From contig NZ_OY761823.1 in assembly GCF_963664965.1 (NCBI RefSeq), positions 568,001-632,000 of the forward strand: 64,000 bases of DNA, read 5' to 3'. Position 1 is the stretch's first letter, and each line of letters begins with the position of its first letter. Positions 34,206 to 42,424 of this stretch are shown here, piece after piece. The position numbers were made by a program, and so were the translations under genes. The notes below the pieces were generated by a model, which saw nothing but the letters and a program-made list of their open reading frames with translations, had not been told where the DNA came from and did not search any database. Origin of the DNA: an uncultured Pseudodesulfovibrio sp. Its GTDB lineage: Bacteria; Desulfobacterota; Desulfovibrionia; Desulfovibrionales; Desulfovibrionaceae.

Positions 34206-34890
34206 TGGTAGGTACCCAGAGTTCTGTTTGTTCGTTTAAGGGAAGTGACATGTCACAGTCTAATTTGCGAGTTGCCAATAAATACCAAATATGACTGAGG
34301 CCTTCCGATCTGTAGTTGCCCATAAAGTGCCTAGCAAGAATTCTATCAATTGAGATCGCGCCCTTTGTTTGGATATTTTTTGTGACCCATTCTGATTCTT
34401 CTGGTGCAAAGCTCATTTGTTTATATCTTTCGAGAAAGCGGATATTTTTATACACTTGGTCCCTTATCCGCGACTCATCGTGAATATGAAAAAACCATCC
34501 CTTCTCTTTGGCGTAACGATAGGCTGCCTTCCATTTTAATAACCATTTACGACGATTGGCACGCCAGTGTGCTTCTGGTTTAACCTCAATCAATTGAGGA
34601 CGAATATGGTTGGCGTAACAGGAATTACCCATCTTGTAATAAACAAGAAAATCGGGGGTGTAGGTTCGCGACTGGCCGTTCCCATCTGTGAAAGGAATTT
34701 CACAAGGCTGTGGTATCACATCAAGGACTGCCAAATTAAATTCAAGCCTGATGAGAAAATCTCGTTCAAGCGAAGATTCAAACTGTATCGCCGATTCTCC
34801 TCTGAACACATATGAACCAGAGATACTTCTGCGGGTTGATTTAATCTTACGGACCTGACGTGGCTTTTTGTCGCATTTATTATAGTACAT
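34198..34890 (-). CDS. tniC: TnsA-like endonuclease (TniC)
   Basis: The 230-residue TnsA-family endonuclease makes the 5' cuts at the element ends. The active site is intact: Glu42 (SSLERDFL), Asp80 (RTYTPDFLVYY), and the E-x-K at Glu102-Lys104 (LIEVKPEA), all in a PD-(D/E)xK-type fold. The N-terminal helix-turn-helix region is basic. The first codons (MYYNKCDK) read through one of the end repeats, so the gene begins inside the transposase-binding region. It heads the tni operon. Confidence 0.9.
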   Translation of the reverse strand: MYYNKCDKKPRQVRKIKSTRRSISGSYVFRGESAIQFESSLERDFLIRLEFNLAVLDVIPQPCEIPFTDGNGQSRTYTPDFLVYYKMGNSCYANHIRPQLIEVKPEAHWRANRRKWLLKWKAAYRYAKEKGWFFHIHDESRIRDQVYKNIRFLERYKQMSFAPEESEWVTKNIQTKGAISIDRILARHFMGNYRSEGLSHIWYLLATRKLDCDMSLPLNEQTELWVPTND

Positions 34891-35002
34891 ATCTATCTCC
34901 GTCGCATCTAATCTTAGAATTCTGTCGCATTAATTTCAAGAGGCCATTCCATCAAATGAAGGCTTCTAGAGGGTGTTGTCGCATTTATTGTAACAAATTA
35001 CA
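34868..35002 (-). repeat. Right-end array of four TnsB-type binding sites, ending in the right inverted repeat
   Basis: The core GTCGCAT occurs at 34870-34876, 34901-34907, 34924-34930 and 34978-34984. The last one is part of the 26-bp terminal repeat (34977-35002, ending AACAAATTACA). The spacings are about 31, 23 and 54 bp. The left end has only two such sites. Unequal ends are usual for Tn7-like elements. The innermost site lies within the first codons of the TnsA-like gene and the next two lie in its upstream region, so transposase binding could repress the operon. Confidence 0.85.
34977..35002 (-). repeat. Right terminal inverted repeat
   Basis: Read inward on the minus strand these 26 bases start TGTAATTTGTTACAAT and end ATGCGACA, matching the left repeat at 23 of 26 positions. 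The target duplication follows at once. Confidence 0.95.
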
Positions 35003-35007
35003 GCGGG
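35003..35007. repeat. Target-site duplication, right copy (GCGGG)
   Basis: The five bases GCGGG match 15298-15302. The comM codons resume at 35008 in frame with 15302. Confidence 0.95.
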
Positions 35008-35682
35008 CGCTATCCCCAGCCCGGAGAAACGTCCCTTGCCCATCGCGGCGTCCTGTTTCTCGATGAAATGCCCGAATTCCAGAAGTCCGTGCTCGAGGTG
35101 CTCAGGCAGCCGCTTGAGGACGGTGAGGTCTCCATTTCCCGCTCCCTCGTCTCCCTGAATTATCCGGCGGAAGTCATGCTGGTCGCGGCTATGAATCCCT
35201 GTCCGTGCGGATATCTCACGGACGAGACCCACCCCTGCCAGTGTTCGCCGCTGGCCGTGCAGCGGTACCGGGGCAAGATTTCCGGCCCCCTTCTCGACCG
35301 CATTGATCTTCAGGTGGATGTCCCAGCCGTGCCGTACGACGACCTCAAGCAGGCAAAGAGCAGCGTGGATTCCGCCACCATGCGGGAGCGGATCGCCCGC
35401 GCCCGTGAGATTCAGGAAAAGCGGTACAGCGACATGTCCATCCTGACCAATTCCGAGCTGGAAGGGTCCGCGCAGGAAAAGTACTGTGAAGTGGGCGAAC
35501 AGGGACACGCCTTTCTCAAGCAGGCCGTGGAATCCCTCGGACTGTCGGCCCGCGCTTACACCCGTGTACTGCGGATCGCCCGGACCATAGCCGACCTTGA
35601 GGGTGTTCCCGGCATAGCCGTCGAACACCTTGCCGAGGCCATCAACTACCGGACCATGGACCGGCAGGGAACGGCGTCGTGA
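35008..35682 (+). pseudogene. comM: comM (yifB), 3' fragment
   Basis: The remaining 224 codons of ComM begin RYPQPGETSLAHRG and include the Walker B-like region VLFLDEMPEF, CPCGYLTDETHPCQCS (zinc-type cysteines) and the C-terminal lid with ARAYTRVLRIARTIADL. No start or promoter of its own is apparent, although an internal ATG (35068) could give a short product. Joined to the 5' part minus one GCGGG copy, it makes a continuous 512-codon gene of normal length. This shows that the insertion is exact and that the host gene was otherwise intact. Confidence 0.95.
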
Positions 35683-35705
35683 ACTTGCCGGAATGTTTGT
35701 AGGAT

Positions 35706-35781
35706 TGCCTCCGGCGGCTTAAGAACCTCTTGAAAGAGGTTCTTAAGAATCTCCAGAACTTTTTGGCGCGCCTTCGGCGAG
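35706..35781. repeat. Intergenic hairpin repeat, copy A
   Basis: This has GCCTCCGGCGGC, then a long hairpin with arms CTTAAGAACCTCTT and AGAGGTTCTTAAG, AATCTCC, and a GGCGCGCCTTCGGC end. The same plan recurs at 37340-37416 (inverted), 43381-43455 and 54671-54752 (degenerate). It lies between the convergent ends of comM and the permease gene, where it should act as a bidirectional terminator. Confidence 0.8.
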
Positions 35782-35810
35782 GTTTTCGTCATATCAAAGA
35801 GAAGTGAAGA

Positions 35811-37043
35811 CTATCCGTCTCCGCGCAGGGCTTGGATGGGGTCGAGATCAGCGGCCTGTTTGGCGGGTTTCAGGCCGAAAATGATGCCCACGACCTGCGA
35901 ACCGGCCAGCGCCATGAAGAACGCTTTCCATGAAAATTGGATGGTCAGGATATCGAGCCGCGACAGGAACTGGCCCAGTCCCAGCCCGAGGAACAGGCCG
36001 AGCACGCCGCCCAGCAGTGTCAGGGCGCACGCCTCCACAAGGAACTGCATCATGATCGCGGATTTGTGCGCGCCGAGCGCCTTTTTCAGGCCGATCTCCT
36101 CGCTCCTCTCCGACACGCTGATCGAGAAGAGATTCGCCAGAACAAAACCGCCCACCAGTAGCGCGATGGTCGCGGTCACACCGAGAAAAACCGTCAGTCC
36201 GCCCTTGAAAATAGCCAGAAACTTGAGCACCTCATCCGCCGTCAGGATGGTGAAGTCATCGTCCTCGGTCTCGTCCAGCCCGTGCTGGTCCCGCAGCAGT
36301 GAGCGCAGGTTTTCGGTGTGCGCTTCCATGTAGTCCGGTTCGTAGAACTTCACCCGCAACGCCCTGAAATACTTCCGGTTCAGATTATACCGCTGCAACA
36401 ACGTGCTCAGGGGAATGATGATGCGGTTGTCGATGTCGCCGCCGCCACCGCCCGTGAAGCCGCGGTAGGAAAGCCTGCCCACCACCTGAAACGGGATGTT
36501 CGAAATGTAGATGACCTCGCCGATGGGCGATTTGTCGCCGAACAGTTCTTCCGACGGTTTGCTTCCGATCAACGCCACCTTTGTGCCGAGGCGTTCATCT
36601 TCCTTCGTGATGTCGCGCCCTTCCGCCAGCGGCCAGTTCCACGCCTTGGAATAGTCATTGGTCGCGCCGACGATCACCACGTCCTGATAGTTTTGGTTGC
36701 CATGTTTCACGGTCTGGCCGAACCGTGCCCGCATGGGTATCACCTGATACGCTCCGGGCAGCGAATCTTCCATCCGCTTGGCGTCGTCCCGGCTCAGGGT
36801 CAGCGTACGCATGCCCACGGCCCGCTTCTTGATATTGCCGCCGAACACCAGCGCCGAATCCGGCCCGAACATGTCCACGATCTGCATCGCCTTCCGGTTC
36901 GCGCCGTCCACCGCCGTCACGATCAGGGTCAGTCCCGCTATGCCGAATGCCACGCCCAAAACCACGAACAGAGACCTGAGCTTGAAAGCCCAGACAGCCT
37001 CCATCCCCATGGATGCAATTCGTGACAACAGACGCGGTGTCAT
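35811..37043 (-). CDS. MacB-type ABC transporter permease (FtsX family)
   Basis: The 410-residue permease has an N-terminal transmembrane helix (about residues 20-45), a periplasmic MacB_PCD domain (about residues 45-275), and three C-terminal helices of the FtsX domain (about residues 280-400) with LKKALGAHKSAIMMQF. MacB-type mechanotransmission transporters, with a MacA adaptor and an outer membrane channel, export toxins, lipoproteins or siderophores. Here the permease is separate from the ATPase, encoded 378 bp upstream, with two hairpin repeats between them. No outer membrane TolC gene is nearby. Confidence 0.88.
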   Translation of the reverse strand: MTPRLLSRIASMGMEAVWAFKLRSLFVVLGVAFGIAGLTLIVTAVDGANRKAMQIVDMFGPDSALVFGGNIKKRAVGMRTLTLSRDDAKRMEDSLPGAYQVIPMRARFGQTVKHGNQNYQDVVIVGATNDYSKAWNWPLAEGRDITKEDERLGTKVALIGSKPSEELFGDKSPIGEVIYISNIPFQVVGRLSYRGFTGGGGGDIDNRIIIPLSTLLQRYNLNRKYFRALRVKFYEPDYMEAHTENLRSLLRDQHGLDETEDDDFTILTADEVLKFLAIFKGGLTVFLGVTATIALLVGGFVLANLFSISVSERSEEIGLKKALGAHKSAIMMQFLVEACALTLLGGVLGLFLGLGLGQFLSRLDILTIQFSWKAFFMALAGSQVVGIIFGLKPAKQAADLDPIQALRGDG

Positions 37044-37050
37044 AGGCGGT

Positions 37051-37190
37051 TGCCTCCGGCGGCCAGAGAGAGGGGGAAGGGAGAACCCCGCTTTCTAAGG
37101 GGGGTTCTCCCTTCCCCCTCTCTCTGGACTCTCTCCCCCATCCCTTTCCCCGTAACTTTTTGGATGCGCTAGGCGCGCGTGCGGCGAGGG
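37051..37190. repeat. Intergenic hairpin repeat, copy B, inside the mac operon
   Basis: A TGCCTCCGGCGGCC head is followed by a very long hairpin (37063-37126) with arms CCAGAGAGAGGGGGAAGGGAG and their complement, loop about 8 nt, then ACTTTTTGGATGCG and a GCGCGC end. It is a variant of the same repeat family with a different stem. It ends 8 bp from the permease start, so it could block or regulate translation and transcription of that gene. Confidence 0.75.
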
Positions 37191-37339
37191 ATGAAAGAGA
37201 GGTTTATTAAATTGTTACGGATTACGTTTCAGGCAATCCGGCGTAAAAAAAGCAAATTCAAGCTATTAAAATCAAATCAGTAAATATGAAAATATGAAAG
37301 AACGATTTTATGTTTCAGCCCCAGTCTCCTTATAACCAC

Positions 37340-37416
37340 CCCGCCGAAGGCGCGCCAAAAAGCTTCGGAGATTCTTAAGAACCCTTCTCGAAGGGTTCTT
37401 AAGCCGCCGGAGGCAT
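37340..37416. repeat. Intergenic hairpin repeat, copy C, inverted, inside the mac operon
   Basis: The repeat unit is in the opposite orientation to copy A: CCGCCGAAGGCGCGCC..., hairpin GATTCTTAAGAACCCTTC with GAAGGGTTCTTAAG, then GCCGCCGGAGGC. It lies 6 bp after the stop of the ATPase gene. The 150 bp between copies B and C is AT-rich and otherwise featureless. Together they make an unusual insulated gap between two genes expected to be coexpressed. Confidence 0.75.
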
Positions 37417-37421
37417 CCTTC

Positions 37422-38123
37422 TTACCTCACATCTTCTGCGATCATGCCGTCGTGGAGTTTTATGATTCGTCCGGCTTCCTTGGCCACATCTTCGTCGTGC
37501 GTGACCAGCACGATGGTTTTTCCGCTGTCGTGCACGGTGTGAAAGAGTTTCATTATTTCGGTTGAGGTGGCGGAATCGAGCTGTCCTGTCGGTTCATCGG
37601 CGAGGATGATGTCGGGTTCGTTGAGCAGTGCGCGGGCCATGGCGACGCGCTGCTGCTGTCCGCCGGAGAGCCGGGACGGATTGAAGTCCATGCGATCGGC
37701 GAGTCCGACCTGTTCAAGGAGCGATTCGGCGCGGGCCTTGAGTTCGGTGCGCGGTACGCCGGAGTAGAGTCCCGGCAGGATAACATTTTCAAGCGCCGTG
37801 GCGTACGGGATGAGATAGAAGGACTGGAACACGAATCCGAGGGCGCGGTTCCGGAGATCGGACTGGCGGTCGTCGTCGAGCGTGGAGGTGTCGAGTCCGG
37901 TGAGTTCGTACCGGCCCGAGGTGGGACGGTCGAGAAGCCCGATGATGTGCAGCAGGGTTGATTTCCCCGAGCCTGAGGTACCCTGAAGCGCGACGAATTC
38001 GTTCTGGCCGATGTCGAGGGTGATGGACTTGAGCACCTCGATGCCGGACGTGTCGTTGCCGTTCTTGCGGTCGGCAGTCTGGCAGAAGGTCTTGTTTATG
38101 TCCGTAAGGGAAATGGCGCTCAT
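37422..38123 (-). CDS. MacB-type ABC transporter ATPase
   Basis: The 233-residue ATPase subunit (start at 38123, [13 protein letters not shown]; the longer open frame adds 18 poorly supported residues) has Walker [10 protein letters not shown], signature LSGGQQQR, Walker B ILADEP and H-loop VLVTHD. It belongs to the MacB/LolD group. It follows the adaptor gene by 1 bp, and the permease is encoded downstream. It drives the export or extraction function with the FtsX-type permease. Confidence 0.92.
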   Translation of the reverse strand: MSAISLTDINKTFCQTADRKNGNDTSGIEVLKSITLDIGQNEFVALQGTSGSGKSTLLHIIGLLDRPTSGRYELTGLDTSTLDDDRQSDLRNRALGFVFQSFYLIPYATALENVILPGLYSGVPRTELKARAESLLEQVGLADRMDFNPSRLSGGQQQRVAMARALLNEPDIILADEPTGQLDSATSTEIMKLFHTVHDSGKTIVLVTHDEDVAKEAGRIIKLHDGMIAEDVR

Positions 38124-38124
38124 G

Positions 38125-39213
38125 CTATTTGCCCTTTTTCTTGATCTTGGAACCGGGCAGGACGAGCTGCGTGGCAACCACGTCGCCTTCGTTCAGGCCG
38201 CCGAGCACTTCGCTTCGCTTGAGACCGGCGAGTCCGAGTTCCGGCGTGACTTCGCGGGGTTCCTTTTCCGGGTCGGTGACCACGAAACAGACCTGCCGAT
38301 TGGAGACCCATTTCAGGGCGTTGTTCGGCACGGCGAGTACGTCTTTCTTGGTCTCGACGATGATCTTGCACTGGGTGGTCATTTCCGGGCGCAGGTATTT
38401 GGCCTGTTCCCCGGTCACGAGCACGAGGGTGCGGTAGTAGACGATGTTGTCCCGGATCTCCGGTTCGGGATAGATGCGGTCCACGGTGCCTTCGAACACG
38501 CGGTCGCGGTAGGCGTCCACGGTGTAGCGCACGGGCAGCCCTGTGGTGACGCGCCCCACGTCGGTCTCATCGATGTAAATCCACATTTCGAGCCGTGTGG
38601 GATCGAGCACGGTGATAAGGTTGGACACGGACAGGCCGGAGACGATGGTTTCGCCTTCCTGAGCGGCCACCTGCGAGACCACGCCGTCGATGGGGGAGAA
38701 AATCTTGGTGTAGGAAAGCTGGACCTGAAGGGTCTGGAGCTTGGCGCGGGACGAGGCGACCGCGTGGCGGGCCATTTCCGCGTCCTGATAGGCCACGTCG
38801 AGGGAGTCCTGCGCTTCGAGCTTCTGCCTGACGAGGGACTGCTTCCGGGGCAGGTTTTTCTCCATGTATTCGAGCTTGGCCTGTTCGAGGCGGAGGTTTG
38901 CCGCCGCTTCCGATATACGGGCGCGGAGTTCGCGGCTGTCGATTTCCGCGATGAGGTCGCCCTTTTTGACTTGGTCGCCCACTTTGACGGGCACGGCGTC
39001 GAGCACGCCGGTTGCGCGTGCGCCGATCTTGACCTGTGCGCCCACCTGTGCCTTGACGATGCCTGTTGCTTCGAGGATGCGCGAGACTGTGCCCCGCTCG
39101 ATAGTGGCGGTCTTGATGACCTTGATTTTGCCTGCGGATTTCCCGCCGACGAAATACCAGATGCCGCCGCCGGTGATAAGCGCTGCGATGAGTATGAATA
39201 TGAGTTTTTTCAT
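38125..39213 (-). CDS. MacA-like periplasmic adaptor (HlyD/RND type)
   Basis: The 362-residue membrane-fusion protein has an N-terminal transmembrane anchor (LIFILIAALITGGGIWYFV). A lipoyl domain half GARATGVLDAVPVKVGDQVKKGD, a coiled-coil hairpin (about residues 90-165), the second lipoyl half with SPIDGVVSQVAAQEGETIV, and beta-barrel and membrane-proximal domains follow. It links the MacB-type inner-membrane transporter with an outer-membrane channel. It overlaps the upstream YkgJ gene by 4 bp (ATGA) and abuts the ATPase gene. Confidence 0.93.
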   Translation of the reverse strand: MKKLIFILIAALITGGGIWYFVGGKSAGKIKVIKTATIERGTVSRILEATGIVKAQVGAQVKIGARATGVLDAVPVKVGDQVKKGDLIAEIDSRELRARISEAAANLRLEQAKLEYMEKNLPRKQSLVRQKLEAQDSLDVAYQDAEMARHAVASSRAKLQTLQVQLSYTKIFSPIDGVVSQVAAQEGETIVSGLSVSNLITVLDPTRLEMWIYIDETDVGRVTTGLPVRYTVDAYRDRVFEGTVDRIYPEPEIRDNIVYYRTLVLVTGEQAKYLRPEMTTQCKIIVETKKDVLAVPNNALKWVSNRQVCFVVTDPEKEPREVTPELGLAGLKRSEVLGGLNEGDVVATQLVLPGSKIKKKGK

Positions 39214-39695
39214 GGGAGCCTGCTTTGTTCCGTGCGTTCCTGTTCCTGTTGAAGCACATCCGCGAATTTCGGTATCCGCATCCGTTTCCGGCGCATGAAG
39301 ATATCACGGAATGTGACGGCCTTGAAGGAGTACCCGCAGTCGGGCCTGAGCCAGCCGCCCTGGTAATATAGCGACTTGGGAGGATAATTTCTACATAAAG
39401 GAAGACGATCGGCGTGGCAGGAGCAGAGACCGCTCTTTTCCTGAAGGGAACAGGCAAAGACCAGATGGCCGAATTCGTCACGTCCGGTGATGCTGAAACG
39501 CTGATGGTCCGGTTCTTCCCGGCAGAGTTCCTCGAAGTGGCGTTCCTTCTTGAGCCACCGTTTCTTGTGGCGCAGCAGGATGTCGTGGCAGCATTCGCCG
39601 CACATCTTGCACTGGCCTGTCACCTCCACGTCCCGCCGCAGCACAAAGGAGCGGAAGCGGCGGAACAGGCCGGTGAAGGCGTGCAGTTCACTCAC
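39210..39695 (-). CDS. YkgJ-family cysteine-cluster protein
   Basis: The 161-residue protein contains the YkgJ CxxCxxCC head (GQCKMCGECCHDI) and later Cys in CSLQEKSGLCSCH, LPLCRNYPP and RPDCGY. These are eight or more potential Zn or Fe-S ligands. The role of this family is not well defined; it may handle metal or a redox cluster. It is encoded 3 bp after the mutase gene and overlaps the adaptor gene, so it is part of the operon. Confidence 0.85.
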   Translation of the reverse strand: MSELHAFTGLFRRFRSFVLRRDVEVTGQCKMCGECCHDILLRHKKRWLKKERHFEELCREEPDHQRFSITGRDEFGHLVFACSLQEKSGLCSCHADRLPLCRNYPPKSLYYQGGWLRPDCGYSFKAVTFRDIFMRRKRMRIPKFADVLQQEQERTEQSRLP

Positions 39696-39698
39696 GGG

Positions 39699-41066
39699 TT
39701 AGCCCTCAAGCTCCCTGATCCATTCGAGGATGGGAACTTCCATGACGGCCCGGATTTCATCGAGCCGAGCCTGTGATTCGGCTTCGAAACGGAGCACGAG
39801 CGCGCCCTGCGTATTGGATGCGCGGACCAGTCCCCAGCCGTCGCCGAATTCCACGCGTGCGCCGTCCATGTCGATGACGTCATACCGCTCGCGGAAATAG
39901 TCCTGAGCGCGTTTGACCACGTCGAACTTGATGGATTCCGGACAGTCCATACGGATTTCCGGGGTGTTGTACGTGGTCGGCCAGTCCGCGAGCATTTTAG
40001 ACAGCGGGGTGTCGGTGCGGCTCATGATGCCTGCGAGCAGGAGCGCGCCGAAGGTGGCGTCGTCAAAGCCGTGATAGCCGTGGAAAAAGAACATGTGGCC
40101 GGACATCTCGCCACCGATGGCAGCGCCGGTCTCGATCATGCGGCCTTTCACGATGGAATGGCCGGTGATGCACATCTCGGCCTCGCCGCCGTGGTCCTCC
40201 ACGTCCTTGAACAGGAGATGGCTGCACTTCACGTCCGCCACCACGCCCGCGCCGGGGAGCGTTTGCAGCAGGTCACGTGCATAGATGGCGAGCAGTTGGT
40301 CGCCGAACATGAGGCGTCCGGTCTCGTCCACCGCGCCGATGCGGTCGCCGTCGCCGTCCAGTCCCACGCCGAAGTCCGCGCCGACCTCGACGACCTTGGC
40401 CTTGAGGTCTTCCACGTATTCCTCGACCACGGGGTCGGGATGGTGGTTGGGAAAGTTGCCGTCCGGCTCGCAGTAGAGACGGACCACCTCGGCTCCGGCG
40501 GCTTCGAGGATGTCTGCCGTGACTTCGCCGCCTGCGCCGTTGCCGCCGTCCACCACGATCTTGAGGGGGCGGTCGATGCTCACGCGGGAGAGCAGGTCTT
40601 CCTTGTAGGTGGGCAGGATGTCATGATGCGAGACAAGGCCGGAACCGGTCGGGAAATCGCCTGCGGCCATGAGTTCGTAAATGGCCTGAACATCGTCTCC
40701 GAAGATGGTGGATTCGCCGCCCCATACCTTGAACCCGTTGTATTCACTCGGGTTGTGGCTTGCCGTAATCATCACGCCCGCCTTGAATCCGAGGTGCTTG
40801 GCCGCGAAATAGAAAATCGGCGTGGACACCTGATCGAGACAGACCACGTCGATGCCGGTTTCCGCCAGCCCCTGCGCCATGGCGGCCTGATACGCCGGGG
40901 AACTGGCGCGGCAGTCATGCCCGAGCAGGGCGCGGTTCCATCCCTGCTTCAGAAAATACGCGCCGCAGGCTCGGGCAAGAACCCGTACCCACTCGGTGTC
41001 GAAATCCTCGTCCACGATGCCGCGGATGTCATATGCCCGGAAGATGTGTCGCTTTATGTCTTTCAT
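39699..41066 (-). CDS. Phosphomannomutase/phosphoglucomutase
   Basis: The 455-residue alpha-D-phosphohexomutase (start MKDIKRHIF at 41066; the longer frame to 41198 has no support) carries the phosphoserine loop VMITASHNPSEYNG, metal loop GLDGDGDRIG, sugar loop GGEMSGHMF and C-terminal phosphate-binding segment. It interconverts hexose 1- and 6-phosphates for envelope sugars, fitting with galE and the heptosyltransferase-like gene in the region. It starts the operon with the YkgJ and MacAB-like genes. The ribosome-binding site is weak. Confidence 0.93.
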   Translation of the reverse strand: MKDIKRHIFRAYDIRGIVDEDFDTEWVRVLARACGAYFLKQGWNRALLGHDCRASSPAYQAAMAQGLAETGIDVVCLDQVSTPIFYFAAKHLGFKAGVMITASHNPSEYNGFKVWGGESTIFGDDVQAIYELMAAGDFPTGSGLVSHHDILPTYKEDLLSRVSIDRPLKIVVDGGNGAGGEVTADILEAAGAEVVRLYCEPDGNFPNHHPDPVVEEYVEDLKAKVVEVGADFGVGLDGDGDRIGAVDETGRLMFGDQLLAIYARDLLQTLPGAGVVADVKCSHLLFKDVEDHGGEAEMCITGHSIVKGRMIETGAAIGGEMSGHMFFFHGYHGFDDATFGALLLAGIMSRTDTPLSKMLADWPTTYNTPEIRMDCPESIKFDVVKRAQDYFRERYDVIDMDGARVEFGDGWGLVRASNTQGALVLRFEAESQARLDEIRAVMEVPILEWIRELEG

Positions 41067-41341
41067 GGTCCGGAGTGTGCCTGTCTCTTGCGAACAATTC
41101 AAGGGGATATGGGCGATTTGAAACAAGGGATACTTGCGTTCGAATGACGTATGCCGGGATGGAAGGCTTGGTGTTGACGTATCGTTTGTGTGCTGCAAGT
41201 TCGCTTATAGCCGTTTTTTATATGGAAAATGATCGATATGCGGTTTGAAAACGGTAAAAAGGCAGAATACCGCGCCTTTTCGGAGAGTTTCTTCCATCCT
41301 GTCTTGACCTACCCTGTCTAAGAGCCTATTTCTGACCTATT

Positions 41342-42412
41342 ATGAATTGGGATTGGGAAAAATTACAAAAGCAGCAACAGGGGCGCCCCGGCGGCAAGCC
41401 GCCGAATTTCGAAGATTTCCAGGATCAGTTTGACAAGTTCAAGAACTTCAAGCTGCCCGGTTGGAAACTCATCGTACCGGTTTTCATTCTTCTCTGGATC
41501 GCCAGCGGTTTCTACATTGTGGAACCCGACGAGGTAGGTGTGGTCAAACAGTTCGGCAAATTCAACCGCATCACCACTGCGGGGCCGAATTACCACATTC
41601 CATATCCGGTGGAGAGCGTCTTGACCCCCAAGGTCACGCAGATCCGGCGTATCGAATTCGGTTTCCGTTCTTCGGGTCGCGCCCGAAGCGCGGGCTTTCA
41701 GCAGGGCATCAGTCGTGACGTGCCGGAACAGGCTCTCATGCTCACGGGTGACGAGAATATCGTCTCCGTGCAGTTCATCGTCCAGTACATGATCAAGGAC
41801 GCCGAAGAGTATCTGTTCAACGTTTATGACCCGACTAAGACGATCATCCATGCCGGTGAAGCGGCCATGCGCGAAATTATCGGCAAGGGCAAGATCGACG
41901 ACGCGCTGACCACCGGAAAGCAGGAGATTCAGGTCCAGACCCGCGATCTCATGCAGGAGATCCTTGATTCCTACAAGACCGGCATCAACATCGTGGCCGT
42001 GCAGATGCAGAACGTGCATCCGCCGGAACAGGTGGTGGACGCATTCAAGGACGTCGCCAGTGCCCGCGAGGACAAAAGCCGCTTCATCAACGAGGCCGAG
42101 GCGTATCAGCGTGACATCCTGCCCAAGGCACGAGGCGAGGCATCCCGCATCGTCAATGCGGCACAGGCTTACAAGGAAGCCAAGATCCGTCGCGCACAGG
42201 GTGACGCCGCCCACTTCCTGTCCGTGCTCAAGGAATACAACAAGGCCAAGGATATCACCCGCCGCCGTCTGTACCTTGAAGCCATGGAAGGGATTCTCCA
42301 GAATCCAGAAGTGGAAAAGCTCATCATGTCCGACGACGCGTTGAAAAAATCCGTTCCCTACCTGCCACTGGAAAAGCTGCCCAAGGCGGCTCCGGCCAGG
42401 GAAAAGCAATAA
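41342..42412 (+). CDS. hflK: Membrane protease regulator HflK
   Basis: The 356-residue SPFH/stomatin family protein has an N-terminal Gln/Gly/Pro-rich cytoplasmic tail, a transmembrane helix (about residues 40-58, KLIVPVFILLWIASGFYIV), and the SPFH core (about residues 60-300). With HflC it forms a large periplasmic cage around FtsH and regulates membrane protein degradation. It is 12 bp upstream of hflC in the same direction. A ribosome-binding site is not obvious before the ATG. Confidence 0.95.
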   Translation: MNWDWEKLQKQQQGRPGGKPPNFEDFQDQFDKFKNFKLPGWKLIVPVFILLWIASGFYIVEPDEVGVVKQFGKFNRITTAGPNYHIPYPVESVLTPKVTQIRRIEFGFRSSGRARSAGFQQGISRDVPEQALMLTGDENIVSVQFIVQYMIKDAEEYLFNVYDPTKTIIHAGEAAMREIIGKGKIDDALTTGKQEIQVQTRDLMQEILDSYKTGINIVAVQMQNVHPPEQVVDAFKDVASAREDKSRFINEAEAYQRDILPKARGEASRIVNAAQAYKEAKIRRAQGDAAHFLSVLKEYNKAKDITRRRLYLEAMEGILQNPEVEKLIMSDDALKKSVPYLPLEKLPKAAPAREKQ

Positions 42413-42424
42413 GGCAGGCACAGC

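Larger units (their letters stand above)
15303..35002. mobile_element. Tn7-like (Tn6022/AbaR-family) transposon in comM, 19,700 bp, defence-island cargo
   Basis: The element is delimited by imperfect 26-bp terminal inverted repeats (TGTGATTTGTTA... and TGTAATTTGTTA..., 23 of 26 matching) and a 5-bp GCGGG duplication. It encodes, from the right end inward, TnsA-like, TniA/TnsB, TniB/TnsC, TniQ and TniE-like proteins, in the tniC-A-B-D-E order of Acinetobacter Tn6022 elements, which also target comM. A TnsE-like gene sits at the left end. Between them lie a CBASS-like operon with its regulator, a NotI-type restriction-modification module and a DUF2779 nuclease. The ends and all transposition genes look intact, so it may be active. 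Base composition is mosaic: the transposition and restriction genes are AT-rich, and most of the CBASS operon is closer to the host. Confidence 0.96.

Noticed and set aside
15303..35002. CRISPR array or guide-RNA-directed (CAST) transposition
   Set aside because: No regularly spaced repeats and no cas6, cas7, cas8 or cas12k gene are present. The Cas4-like protein stands alone, and the TniQ/TniE context fits protein-directed targeting of comM.
40071..41147. Long plus-strand open frame opposite the mutase gene
   Set aside because: It is antisense to a clear phosphomannomutase/phosphoglucomutase, with a His/Val/Gly-rich translation typical of shadow frames.
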